A stretch of 53,500 bases of DNA from Bacillota bacterium (GCA_023393125.1 JAEWMQ010000043.1:1-53500); one strand, 5' to 3'; counted from the first letter of the stretch, positions 25,018 through 33,409 are shown. Notes: generated by a model from the letters alone, not told the origin. Made by a program: numbers and translations.

Positions 25018-25085
25018 TGCTGAGTCGGTAGTGAATATTAGCAAATAAAACTTAGTCAGATGATAATTCTGAGGCTTTTTTGTTA
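25018..25085 (+). repeat. Degenerate copy of the R2 block (R2-D)
   Basis: GCTGAGTCGGTAGTGAATAT followed by AGCAAATAAAAC matches the GTTGAGA-GGTAGTGAAGCTAAATAAATAAAAC core of R2-A/B; a TCAGA/TCTGA hairpin and GGCTTTTTTG end it. It lies in the 420-base gap 24919-25339, which otherwise holds the promoter and hairpin listed next. Confidence 0.5.
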
Positions 25086-25144
25086 TTAAATCTTTTAGAA
25101 GTAGGGTAGGTTTAAATAAAAGGACATTTAATTAGTAAATCCAA

Positions 25145-25173
25145 TTGAACACAATGTGAATCTCAGGTATACT
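25145..25173 (+). promoter_or_regulatory. Sigma-A-like promoter of the DinG-like helicase gene
   Basis: TTGAAC (25145-25150), 17-base spacer, TATACT (25168-25173). It gives a leader of about 160 bases containing the hairpin at 25212. Confidence 0.6.
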
Positions 25174-25211
25174 AATGGTATATAGTAAAGAAAAATTAGT
25201 GAGATTTATAA

Positions 25212-25249
25212 ATAATCCTCTAGGTACCTTAATGGGAATAGAGGATTAT
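25212..25249 (+). promoter_or_regulatory. Leader hairpin before the DinG-like helicase
   Basis: Perfect 11-bp stem ATAATCCTCTA / TAGAGGATTAT followed by ATTTCTTTT. It falls inside the transcribed leader and is similar in layout to the leader hairpin of the DEAD-box gene at 12935. It is a possible attenuator. Confidence 0.5.
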
Positions 25250-25339
25250 ATTTCTTTTAGAAAAAAGTTTGATAAATAATGCTTAAAATGACAATTTGAG
25301 TACTTAAGTTAAATATTCATAAAGATATAGGAGAAAAAC

Positions 25340-27283
25340 ATGAGTGTAAAAAGGAAAGAACCCTTTGATTATAAGAATAAACAAGAATTTCAAGCTAAAT
25401 TAGTTGAGTGGATTGGTGATGTGTTGTATGACTTTCTTCCTGAGCATGGATATGAGGTTCGAGATGAACAGATATTTACAGCTTTTCAAATTGCAGATGC
25501 TATTTGTGGTAAAAAAGTCCACTTAGCAGAGGCAGGGCTTGGAACAGGGAAAACATTTGCCTATTTATTATCAGCGATTCCTTATGCCAGGTTTACTGGA
25601 AAACCTGTAGTGATTGCGTGTGCTACCACAGCACTTCAGGAGCAACTTGCCGGCTCTTCGGGAGACATTAGAACATTATCTAGACTACTAGACTTAGAAA
25701 TTGATGCGCGAATGGCCAAAGATCCACATCAGTATATTTGTGATATCAGGGTTAATGAAAATATGGAAAAGTTCGGTGAGATGTCTAGCGAGATAAATGA
25801 GTGGTTGAATAAGACAAAACTAGGTGTACGATCAGAGATACCGACTATTTCAGATGCTGAGTGGAAGAAGATGAAATGGGAAGAATCTATGGCTTGTGAT
25901 ATATGTTCTAACCGAGGTTTTTGTAAACTTGTAAAAGCAAGGGAGCAGTATAGAGTTACAAAAGATTTACTTATTGTGGATCATGAAACATTCTTTCATG
26001 ATTTATGGACACGAGAGGAGCGATTAGCTAGTGGACAATCGCCGATTCTTCCAGACTACAGCGCAGTCATTTTCGATGAGGGACATAAAGTGCTTCTTCC
26101 TGCCGTTATGCAAGCAGGACAGCAAATTAATAGGGAGGAAATCGATACTATGATTTCTGATATTGAAAAGGTAGAAGGAGCTAGAGATTCTTTACTTTCA
26201 ATAACTGCTACGCTGGAAGATGCTTCACATTTATTTTTTAGGCAATTGCAACAGTCTATGGTAGTAGGTGAAAGCACAGAAAGAGTATCAATTTGTAGGA
26301 ACGATGCCTTACTAAACGCTGCAACTACCTTTCGTAAGATATTAGACCATCTCCTCTTAGAGCTACAAATAGAACAAGAATTATATACTGAGTCATTATC
26401 TCCAAATCAAATACAGGCATATGAGGGGCAGATAGAAAGAACAATATGGGCATTAGACCAATTCTGTAGAAATCAAGGAGATAATATAGTTTCTTGGGTA
26501 GAACAAAAGAATGGTAGCTTTTGGGTTGTTCCACGAAGAATTGGTGATATGTTAAATAAACATTTATTCCAAAAGGAAATACCAGTAGTCTTTACCTCCG
26601 CGACTTTAAGTAATGAAGGTAATTTTGATTATTTTATAAGAACCTTTGGGTTAAAAGGGCCATCTAGCTCTACCATTGGAAGTCCTTTTGATTTGGAAAA
26701 TCAAGTCGTTATCTACTTGCCAGAGACCAGGAATAAAATGGAACACTTAGTATCTTTATTAAAAGAAAATGGTGGACGAGCACTTGTGCTTACGAGTTCC
26801 TTGCATGAAGTAAAAAAAATCAGAAAGGAATTAGAAGGATATCACTTTCCATTTGAAATGATATGGGAAGATCAAGGGGAGCGTGGATATCTTGTTCGAA
26901 AGTTTAGAGAGGAAGAAACCTCAGTTTTAATAGGCGCTAATTTTTGGGAAGGAATAGATGTACCAGGGGAGGCATTGACTTTGCTAATCATTTGGGAACT
27001 ACCTTTAAAAGCTGACGATCCTCTTATTGAAGTACAACGTAAGGAGGCAAGAGAACAAGGATTAGATCCCATTACTACAGTTGATTATCCTGAAATGGCT
27101 CTTAAGTTGAAACAAGGCTGTGGTAGATTAATTAGAACAGAGGATGACAAAGGGGCAATCGTTATCCTAGCCCCTGTCATAGGAACGCCTTGGGAAAGTT
27201 ATGTAATGGGATCATTACCTTCAGGGGCAAAAATTTTCCCTAAAGAATATCCTAAGCTAAATGATTGTAAGAAACATAGCTGA
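25340..27283 (+). CDS. DinG/XPD-family Fe-S DNA helicase
   Basis: 647 residues, superfamily-2 XPD-like helicase. Walker A AEAGLGTGKTFAYLL (about residue 70), Walker B VIFDEGHKV (DEGH instead of DEAH, about 235), motif V/VI region LIGANFWEGIDVPGEALT and KQGCGRLIRTEDDKG. Four Cys residues suited to a [4Fe-4S] cluster lie between the Walker motifs: one in QYICD, then CDICSNRGFC. It should unwind DNA 5' to 3' in repair of forked or R-loop structures. No exonuclease domain, unlike Bacillus DinG. The ATG follows AGGAG. A ywbE copy follows. Confidence 0.88.
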   Translation: MSVKRKEPFDYKNKQEFQAKLVEWIGDVLYDFLPEHGYEVRDEQIFTAFQIADAICGKKVHLAEAGLGTGKTFAYLLSAIPYARFTGKPVVIACATTALQEQLAGSSGDIRTLSRLLDLEIDARMAKDPHQYICDIRVNENMEKFGEMSSEINEWLNKTKLGVRSEIPTISDAEWKKMKWEESMACDICSNRGFCKLVKAREQYRVTKDLLIVDHETFFHDLWTREERLASGQSPILPDYSAVIFDEGHKVLLPAVMQAGQQINREEIDTMISDIEKVEGARDSLLSITATLEDASHLFFRQLQQSMVVGESTERVSICRNDALLNAATTFRKILDHLLLELQIEQELYTESLSPNQIQAYEGQIERTIWALDQFCRNQGDNIVSWVEQKNGSFWVVPRRIGDMLNKHLFQKEIPVVFTSATLSNEGNFDYFIRTFGLKGPSSSTIGSPFDLENQVVIYLPETRNKMEHLVSLLKENGGRALVLTSSLHEVKKIRKELEGYHFPFEMIWEDQGERGYLVRKFREEETSVLIGANFWEGIDVPGEALTLLIIWELPLKADDPLIEVQRKEAREQGLDPITTVDYPEMALKLKQGCGRLIRTEDDKGAIVILAPVIGTPWESYVMGSLPSGAKIFPKEYPKLNDCKKHS

Positions 27284-27369
27284 GATTGACAAAGCAGTCT
27301 CTTTTATCAATAGAATTATAGATTTAGATTAGAGGAATGGGCTTATTAAAAGAATAGAGGATAAATAAC

Positions 27370-27564
27370 ATGGATGGAACAAAGAGAAGTAACATTAAAA
27401 TAGGCGCAACAGTTCTAGTTGTTCAAAAACAAGACCAGCGTACTGGAAAGCTGACAGAAGGAATAGTAAAGAAGATACTCACTAATTCACCTGAGCATCA
27501 TCATGGTATTAAGGTTATGCTAGAGAACGGTATTGTAGGTAGAGTAAAAGAGATAAGGGCTTAG
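27370..27564 (+). CDS. ywbE: YwbE family protein (copy 2)
   Basis: 64 residues, 57 identical to copy 1 at 11236; substitutions are mild (for example Asn/Ser, Ile/Val, Ile/Met). The short upstream GGATAAATAACATGGATGG and the downstream GAGAAATCTAGGCTC are also shared with copy 1, so the duplicated unit extends beyond the gene. Both frames are intact, so both may be functional. Family function is unknown; the KOW-like core may bind nucleic acid. Confidence 0.88.
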   Translation: MDGTKRSNIKIGATVLVVQKQDQRTGKLTEGIVKKILTNSPEHHHGIKVMLENGIVGRVKEIRA

Positions 27565-27738
27565 AGAAATCTAGGCTCTTTTTTATTTTTATGAGTATGG
27601 CCTCTAATTTGATGTGATTATTGGATTATTTTATCTGTTACTATGATGGGCGGAATTATTAAATCAATGTATTAAAAAATAACAGCTAAAGTGATGTGTA
27701 TTTTATGAATAATAAAGAACAGTTAAAATACAATCACA

Positions 27739-27767
27739 TTGACATGAGAATAATTATCAATTATAAT
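27739..27767 (+). promoter_or_regulatory. Sigma-A promoter of the chemoreceptor gene
   Basis: TTGACA (27739-27744), 17-base spacer and TATAAT (27762-27767), both perfect, 53 bases before the ATG. The promoter is housekeeping-type rather than SigD-type (no TAAA/GCCGATAT pair), which is unusual for a chemotaxis gene. Confidence 0.8.
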
Positions 27768-27820
27768 CTTGATAGCTAAAAATATTACACTTATAAAAGA
27801 TAGGGAAGTGGATTAGAAAA

Positions 27821-29491
27821 ATGAATATACATAGTATAAGGTCTAAGATTATTTTTAATATGGTCATAGGAATATTAATCGCTGTTGTCTTGGTAGGAGG
27901 CATATGCATTTATCAAAGTAGGGAGATTATAGAGACTTATTCTAAAGATAAATTAGATTTATTAGTAAGATCGTATGCAAATAAAATAGATGCGGTAAGT
28001 GGTGCTTCTGAACAAGCTGATATCAACCAAAAAATAGCAGAAGAAAAAATCTATAAAACAGGTTATTTAAGCTTAGTAGATGAAGCATTAAATTTTATAG
28101 TGCATCCTCATTTTACTCAGCAAGATAACTTAACGCAAATTGAAGATGGGAAGCTACAATTTCTAGCAGAAGATATCAAAGAAAATCCACATAATACCAT
28201 AGAATATACTTATAAGGGTGAAAAGAAAATAATAACCTATTACACTCTAAACAATGGTTATATAGTTATGGGGAATGTATTAGAAAAGGAAATCTTTGAA
28301 GATTTAAACAATATGATTAAAATGGGTGTAATGACTATTATTGTTATCATTCTACTTTCTATAGGAGCGGCTATATGGCTAGGTAATAAAATTACGAAGC
28401 CCTTGATTAAACTTACAAGCTATCTTAACTTGACAGCCCGGTTTGACCTGATTAATGTGGCTGATACAGACATGAATCTTCTACTAAATAGAAAAGATGA
28501 GATAGGGATTATGACAAATGCAGTAACAGATATGAGACGAAATTTAAGGAATATGGCTAAAGACATTAAAGAAGATGGCAATACATTAAGAGAGTATACA
28601 AATAGTGTTTCTAACATAATGGAGAAAGCTTCTTTAGGGATAGAAAATGTTTCTGAGGCCACTCGTGATTTAGCAGATCAATCCATTCAGCTTGCAACAA
28701 TAGCTCAAGAAGGTGTAGAAAACTTACACCATCTTACACACAATATAAATACAGCTGTACTTAATTCTAATGATATTAGCCTCTATATTAATAAGATAAC
28801 AGAGAGCAGTCAATATGGAATAAAAGCCATAAGCAAGTTGCACCAATCCGTGACTCATACAACACAAAGTTCGGGTAAGGTCTTAGAAAAGGTGACCTTG
28901 TTAGAAGCTAAATCAGAAGTAATTAGCCAAATAGTTAATACGATATCAAGTATTGCTAAGCAAACAAATCTTTTAGCTCTCAATGCTAGCATAGAAGCAG
29001 CAAGAGCAGGAGAACAAGGTAAAGGATTTGCTGTAGTTGCAGATGAAATCAGGAAACTAGCAGAAAATGTTGCTATTAATACTAAGGAAATAGATAGCGC
29101 CATTAATGAAATTCTTAAAGATATTCTCGAAGCAAAAGAGGAGGTAAAGATTTCTAATAGCGCTGCTAAGGAGACGATGGAAGCTAAAATAAACACAGAA
29201 AATCGGTTTAAGGATATAGAGAGTGCTATCGAGCAGATTGTATTAAAAGTGAAGACACTTATAGATAATATAAATAATATTGATGAAAATAAAAACACTG
29301 TTTTAACTTCTATGGAAAGAATATCCGCTATATCAGAAGAAACGTCTGCTACAACAGAGGAAGTTTCTGCTTCTATGGAACAACAATTTTCTCATATCAA
29401 AAAGGTAAGTGATGCCACAATAGAGCTTGATCAGATAGCAACGGATCTTAATAAGCTCATTAGCATATATAAGGTGGCAGATGAGAAATAA
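27821..29491 (+). CDS. Methyl-accepting chemotaxis protein
   Basis: 556 residues. Membrane helix at about 8-30 (IIFNMVIGILIAVVLVGGIC), an extracytoplasmic single-Cache-like sensor (about 31-160, with IYKTGYLSLVDEALNFIVHP), second membrane helix (about 168-188), HAMP domain, then a coiled-coil signalling domain with the invariant tip LLALNASIEAARAGEQGKGF followed by AVVADEIRKLAE. The Cache pattern (GY.. the ..HP) is that of small organic acid or amine sensors; the ligand is unknown. GAAGTGG precedes the ATG. No other chemotaxis gene is nearby. Confidence 0.92.
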   Translation: MNIHSIRSKIIFNMVIGILIAVVLVGGICIYQSREIIETYSKDKLDLLVRSYANKIDAVSGASEQADINQKIAEEKIYKTGYLSLVDEALNFIVHPHFTQQDNLTQIEDGKLQFLAEDIKENPHNTIEYTYKGEKKIITYYTLNNGYIVMGNVLEKEIFEDLNNMIKMGVMTIIVIILLSIGAAIWLGNKITKPLIKLTSYLNLTARFDLINVADTDMNLLLNRKDEIGIMTNAVTDMRRNLRNMAKDIKEDGNTLREYTNSVSNIMEKASLGIENVSEATRDLADQSIQLATIAQEGVENLHHLTHNINTAVLNSNDISLYINKITESSQYGIKAISKLHQSVTHTTQSSGKVLEKVTLLEAKSEVISQIVNTISSIAKQTNLLALNASIEAARAGEQGKGFAVVADEIRKLAENVAINTKEIDSAINEILKDILEAKEEVKISNSAAKETMEAKINTENRFKDIESAIEQIVLKVKTLIDNINNIDENKNTVLTSMERISAISEETSATTEEVSASMEQQFSHIKKVSDATIELDQIATDLNKLISIYKVADEK

Positions 29492-29500
29492 TTCTATTTA

Positions 29501-29590
29501 AATGAGCACCCTCATGGGATTAAGGTGATGCTTGAGCGTGACGTTGCAGATGGGGGTGAAAGAGATAAGGACTTAGAGAAATCTAAGTTC
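29501..29590 (+). pseudogene. ywbE 3' relic
   Basis: AATGAGCACCCTCATGGGAT, then AAGGTGATGCTTGAG encode EHPHGIKVMLE, the C-terminal third of YwbE, with later codons out of frame. GACTTAGAGAAATCTAAG-TTC, the sequence that follows both intact copies, is retained. It lies directly after the chemoreceptor stop. Confidence 0.7.
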
Positions 29591-29669
29591 TTTTTTGCTA
29601 TTTAGGGGCAAGGCTCTTTTAGAGGATTAACGTTAGAAAATTATCCTGTAACAGGGAAGAGGTATTATT

Positions 29670-29717
29670 TCATGTAAAAAATATGACAAGAGGTGAAGAT
29701 GAATAAGAATTACTTGC
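29670..29717 (+). pseudogene. Transposase 5' relic
   Basis: CATGTAAAAAATATGACAAG, then AGGTGAAGATGAATAAGAAT and TACTTG match the start of the remnants at 11554 and 16259. It lies 80 bases after the ywbE relic, as at the intact ywbE of 11236. The rest of the gap 29492-29808 shows nothing else. Confidence 0.6.
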
Positions 29718-29808
29718 TAGAGCTGTTATGAATAATTTATACATATAGTGGAAATATAAAATTCATTAGCATAATTTCTGATAGGAATAGAAGGGAAATC
29801 AAAAGTAT

Positions 29809-31083
29809 ATGTCAATGAATAAGCAAGTTCCACATGATAAATGTATAGATAATACGCTAGCACTTTTACAAGAAGGCTATCTATTTATCAAGAATAGAGT
29901 TGATCGTTATCAGTCTTATTTGTTTGAAACACGCCTACTTGGGAAAAAGGTCATATGTATGAGTGGCAAAGAAGCATCAAAGCTGTTTTATAACACAGAA
30001 CTTTTTAAGCGCAAAGGTGCATTACCTAAAAGAGTACAAAAAACACTTTTTGGAGTTAATGCAATTCAAACAATGGATGATGAGGGGCATATCCATAGAA
30101 AAATGTTTTTTATGTCGTTACTAGATCAAGAATGTCAAAACAAGCTAACTGAAATAACCAGGGAAACATGGCAAGCTGCTATTAACACATGGAAAAAGAC
30201 TCAGCAGATTGTACTCTTTGACGAGGTAAACACTATTTTATGTCAGTCAGTATGTGAGTGGGCTGATGTACCATTACGAGTATCTGAAGTAAAAAAACGA
30301 GCAAACGATTTTAGTGCAATGGTTAATACTTTAGAGTCAATAGGACCAAAGTACTGGCAAGGAAAAAGAGCAAGAAATAGAACCGAAAAGTGGATTAGAG
30401 GTATTATAGAAGATACTAGATCCGGTAATTTAAAGGTTCAAAGAAGCTCAGTACTGTATAGGCTATCCTTTTACAAAGAGTTAGATGGCAAATTACTAGA
30501 TACTCAAATGGCTACAATAGAACTTATTAATATACTACGCCCCATCATTGCTATTTCAAGATATATTACTTTTACAGCTTTAGCATTATACGAAAACAAG
30601 GAGTATATAGAAAAAATACGATTGGGTAATGAGAATATCCGTGAAATGTTTATACAGGAGGTAAGACGTTACTATCCATTTGCGCCTTTTCTAGGTGCAA
30701 TAGTAAGAAAAAACTTTATATGGAATGGGTGTAAGTTTAAAAAGGGAAGGCTCGTGCTCATTGATATTTATGGTACAAACCATGATTCACGTATTTGGGT
30801 AAATCCTTATAAATTTAGACCAGAACGTTTTAAAGAGAAAAAGGATAGCTTATTTGATTTTATACCTCAAGGTGCAGGGGAGCCTTCAAAAGGACATAGA
30901 TGTCCAGGAGAAGGTGTTACTATAGAACTTATGAAATTAGGGCTAGATTTTCTGATCAATCAAATTGAATTTATTATGCCAGCTCAAGATTTAAGTTATA
31001 GTCTTATAAAGATTCCAGCTTTGCCTCGAAGTGGGTTTATCATGAGTAATATTAGAAGAAAGCTTCATGATAGAAGAAAATAA
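29809..31083 (+). CDS. CYP152-type cytochrome P450 (fatty acid peroxygenase-like)
   Basis: 424 residues. The heme-binding loop FIPQGAGEPSKGHRCPGEG carries the axial Cys (about residue 367), with KFRPERF and the EVRRYYPFAPF (E-x-x-R) motif before it. In the I-helix the usual acid-alcohol pair is replaced by Arg-Pro (INILRPIIAISRY), the mark of the H2O2-using CYP152 family (P450 BS-beta, SP-alpha, OleT), where the Arg binds the fatty acid carboxylate. It needs no redox partner, which suits a gene standing alone. It may hydroxylate or decarboxylate fatty acids while consuming peroxide. The initiation site is not sure: GAAGGG is about 13 bases before the ATG. Confidence 0.88.
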   Translation: MSMNKQVPHDKCIDNTLALLQEGYLFIKNRVDRYQSYLFETRLLGKKVICMSGKEASKLFYNTELFKRKGALPKRVQKTLFGVNAIQTMDDEGHIHRKMFFMSLLDQECQNKLTEITRETWQAAINTWKKTQQIVLFDEVNTILCQSVCEWADVPLRVSEVKKRANDFSAMVNTLESIGPKYWQGKRARNRTEKWIRGIIEDTRSGNLKVQRSSVLYRLSFYKELDGKLLDTQMATIELINILRPIIAISRYITFTALALYENKEYIEKIRLGNENIREMFIQEVRRYYPFAPFLGAIVRKNFIWNGCKFKKGRLVLIDIYGTNHDSRIWVNPYKFRPERFKEKKDSLFDFIPQGAGEPSKGHRCPGEGVTIELMKLGLDFLINQIEFIMPAQDLSYSLIKIPALPRSGFIMSNIRRKLHDRRK

Positions 31084-31094
31084 ATTTATTAACT

Positions 31095-31165
31095 AAACAA
31101 CGCAATGATTATGAAGGCTTAGAGCGATTGTATGCTTTAAGTCTTCATGTGTTTTTAGGGGAAGA
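31095..31165 (+). repeat. Partial copy of the R2 block (R2-C)
   Basis: ATGAAGGCTTAGAGCGATTG and TATGCTTTAAGTCTTCATGT then GTTTTTAGGGG match the hairpin half of R2-A (AAGGCTTAGAGCGATTGTACGCTTTAAG pattern). The conserved upstream box is absent. It lies just after the P450 gene and probably acts as a terminator. The rest of the gap to 31389 holds only the promoter below. Confidence 0.6.
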
Positions 31166-31312
31166 ACTTTTTAAAGGAATAACGTTTTAAGGAATTTATA
31201 AACTTAGAAAACTGCTATTGCAATGGCTGAAGAGAATCAAGGACTAATGTCTTGAAAAGCCACTATGCTAGCATTTTAATACTATTTAGTAGTTACACCT
31301 AAAGTTTTATAG

Positions 31313-31341
31313 TTGTCAGAAAATTTAGAATGTGATAAGAT
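31313..31341 (+). promoter_or_regulatory. Sigma-A-like promoter of the QueG-like gene
   Basis: TTGTCA (31313-31318), 17-base spacer, TAAGAT (31336-31341), about 50 bases before the ATG. Confidence 0.55.
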
Positions 31342-31389
31342 GACGGTAAGGATTTCTTATAATATGTTTATGGGAAAGAAGGTAGGTAA

Positions 31390-32118
31390 ATGGAGAGTTT
31401 AAAAAAGCTTCTACTAGAACACGGGGCTACATTAGTTGGATTTGCCAGTGTAGCAAATCTATATAATGAGTGTGATTTAAACTTACCGAAGAGTATTGAT
31501 TCTGCCAGTGAGCCCATAGTAATTCCACATTATCAAGGAGCAGTATCAATAGCTATTGCTATTCCAAGAGATGTGATACTAGGCATACATAACGCGCCGA
31601 CAGATGAGTATTACAATACATACTATTCACTTAACAGGAAACTTGATATGTTGGCTGAAATGGGAGAGGAGTACTTAAAATCTCAAGGATATCTTGCTTA
31701 TGCACAAACAGTTAATAGAACAAAAGAGTTTGGTGTTTTTACAACCGTTATGCCACACAAGACAGTTGCTGTAAATGCCGGGCTTGGTTGGATTGGTAAA
31801 AGTGCATTACTTGTTACACCGGAATATGGTTCTGCAATTAGGATAACTTCTATATTAACTGATGCACCATTGGAAACGAATGGGTTGATAGAACATATTA
31901 GATGTGGCAATTGTAAGCAATGTCAAAAAGCATGCCCAGGAAAGGCTATAACAGGAAAGTTGTGGGATGTATCTAAAGGGCGTGATTGGATTTTTGATGC
32001 TATGGCTTGTAGAAAAAAAGCTAGAGAGATAGCATCCCAAGCAATAGGAAAAGAAATTACACTTTGTGGAAAGTGCATCGAATCATGTCCATATACTCAA
32101 AAATATGTAAATAGTTAA
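31390..32118 (+). CDS. QueG-like double-[4Fe-4S] reductase, short form
   Basis: 242 residues. N-terminal domain like DUF1730/epoxyqueuosine reductase (LVGFASVANLY, AIAIPRDVI, QTVNRTKEFGVFTTVMPHKT, GLGWIGKSALLVTPEYGSAI with the cobalamin/substrate contact region), then two clusters: CGNCKQCQKACPGKAI and LCGKCIESCPYTQKY. True QueG (about 370-390 residues) has a HEAT-repeat tRNA-binding tail that is absent here, so this is a relative with perhaps another substrate. GAAGGTAGG precedes the ATG. If cobalamin-dependent like QueG, it would draw on the pathway at 42-52 kb. Confidence 0.78.
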   Translation: MESLKKLLLEHGATLVGFASVANLYNECDLNLPKSIDSASEPIVIPHYQGAVSIAIAIPRDVILGIHNAPTDEYYNTYYSLNRKLDMLAEMGEEYLKSQGYLAYAQTVNRTKEFGVFTTVMPHKTVAVNAGLGWIGKSALLVTPEYGSAIRITSILTDAPLETNGLIEHIRCGNCKQCQKACPGKAITGKLWDVSKGRDWIFDAMACRKKAREIASQAIGKEITLCGKCIESCPYTQKYVNS

Positions 32119-32208
32119 TGATCATAATACTATGTTCAATGGTTCATTTCAATTTTATTAATCTAAGCATAGATAGATAAACTTTTAGATAATACGTGGA
32201 GGTACAAT

Positions 32209-32625
32209 ATGATAAGGTATGATGATCAGATATTAGCAAGCGAATATAATAGTTTAAGAAAATCGGTTGGGTTTAATGAACTTGGAGAAGAACAGGCAGA
32301 GAGAGGGTTAAGGCATACTGATTATATTGTAGTAGCAAAAGATGAAGAGAAAGTGGTTGGAATGGCTAGAGTTTTATTTGATTTCGGTTATGTAGCCTAT
32401 ATTACAGATGTAATAGTACATCCCAAGTATCAAGGTCAAGGCATTGGAAAAGATATGATGTGTAAGGTCCTTAAATTTTTAGAAGATAATTCGATAGATG
32501 GAGAATATATGATGTATGCACTAACTGCGGCTAAGGGGAAAGAAGGATTCTATAAAAAATTTAGTTTTATAGAAAGGCCTAATGAAAACCAAGGAGCAGG
32601 AATGACAAAGCATATTAGTTGTTAA
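32209..32625 (+). CDS. GNAT family N-acetyltransferase, small
   Basis: 138 residues. Motif A VIVHPKYQGQGIGKDMM (Q-x-x-G-x-G, about residues 75-90), preceded by VGMARVLFDFGYVAYITDV and followed by MYALTAAKGKEGFYKKFSF, the typical end of the fold. The substrate is unknown. GTGGAGG precedes the ATG. A stand-alone gene. Confidence 0.88.
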   Translation: MIRYDDQILASEYNSLRKSVGFNELGEEQAERGLRHTDYIVVAKDEEKVVGMARVLFDFGYVAYITDVIVHPKYQGQGIGKDMMCKVLKFLEDNSIDGEYMMYALTAAKGKEGFYKKFSFIERPNENQGAGMTKHISC

Positions 32626-32764
32626 TATTTATATTAGGAAATCAGGTATTATTGAAATAATTAGATGATATCCATCATACCATACGGAGATGTGTAAGGG
32701 GATTACGTTAAGTATTAGGAGCTGATGAAGAAGTTATTTAGTTGTTTAAATGGAGGTGAGTTAG

Positions 32765-33133
32765 ATCACAAAGAACAAATTTCTTAAATGGATAATTATT
32801 AGTTTGCTTTTTATAACTATTACATTTATATGTACTAGCTGGATAATACAACCTACGGCTATTGCATTGATACAAGGTGATGATTGGATAAGTGTATGTA
32901 AAGGAGTAATAAAGTTACAACTTAATGGAAGTGTAGTTACCCAAATTAATAGTCAGCCAGTATCTTATATTGAAAAAGAAGATGGAATGTTAGAAGAATA
33001 TTTAAAGAAAAATGGTTATGAAGTTAATCAATATCACCCGGAATTTATGACGTGTGAATATACTAACAAAGAAGGGCATATTGTTCAATTAAAGGGTCGT
33101 AAATGTGGTAGTAAATACACTATATGGAAATAA
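32765..33133 (+). CDS. Small membrane-anchored protein, probable ATC start
   Basis: I do not recognise the family. The frame opens after TAG at 32762 with ATC-ACA-AAG-AAC (TKNKFLKW), then a hydrophobic helix IIISLLFITITFICTSWI and an outside domain ending in EYLKKNGYEVNQYHPEFMTC and GRKCGSKYTIWK. There is no ATG, GTG or TTG before the TTG at 32804, which would cut the basic N-terminus and half of the helix. GGAGGTGA lies 8 bases before the ATC, so ATC is either a rare start codon or a mutated ATG. The protein has 122 codons from there. Confidence 0.55.
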   Translation: MTKNKFLKWIIISLLFITITFICTSWIIQPTAIALIQGDDWISVCKGVIKLQLNGSVVTQINSQPVSYIEKEDGMLEEYLKKNGYEVNQYHPEFMTCEYTNKEGHIVQLKGRKCGSKYTIWK

Positions 33134-33286
33134 AGATAATATATTTTGGGATACAACATAGAGTTAAATCCTAACCGAATAAGGCAAGCGAATTAAGGGG
33201 GCGGGATAATTATACATATTCTCATGTGAAAGTATGTATTAATTGGTGAAAATTAAAAAGGATGACAAAAACTATCTCTAAAAAAT

Positions 33287-33313
33287 AATATATATAATAT
33301 TATTATATATATT
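33287..33313. repeat. AT-only palindrome
   Basis: Perfect 13-bp inverted repeat AATATATATAATA around one T, about 100 bases before the next gene. Could extrude as a hairpin; no T-run follows. Confidence 0.4.
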
Positions 33314-33409
33314 AGACGTGATGATGTATAAAATAGAGTTTATTGTCGTATTGAAATTGTTTTTGAACATAAAATGATTGTAGAAAACGATATATTAAGG
33401 GGAGGGAAA

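Noticed and set aside
28855..29298. 147-codon minus-strand open frame inside the chemoreceptor
   Set aside because: Antisense shadow of the repetitive coiled-coil coding sequence.
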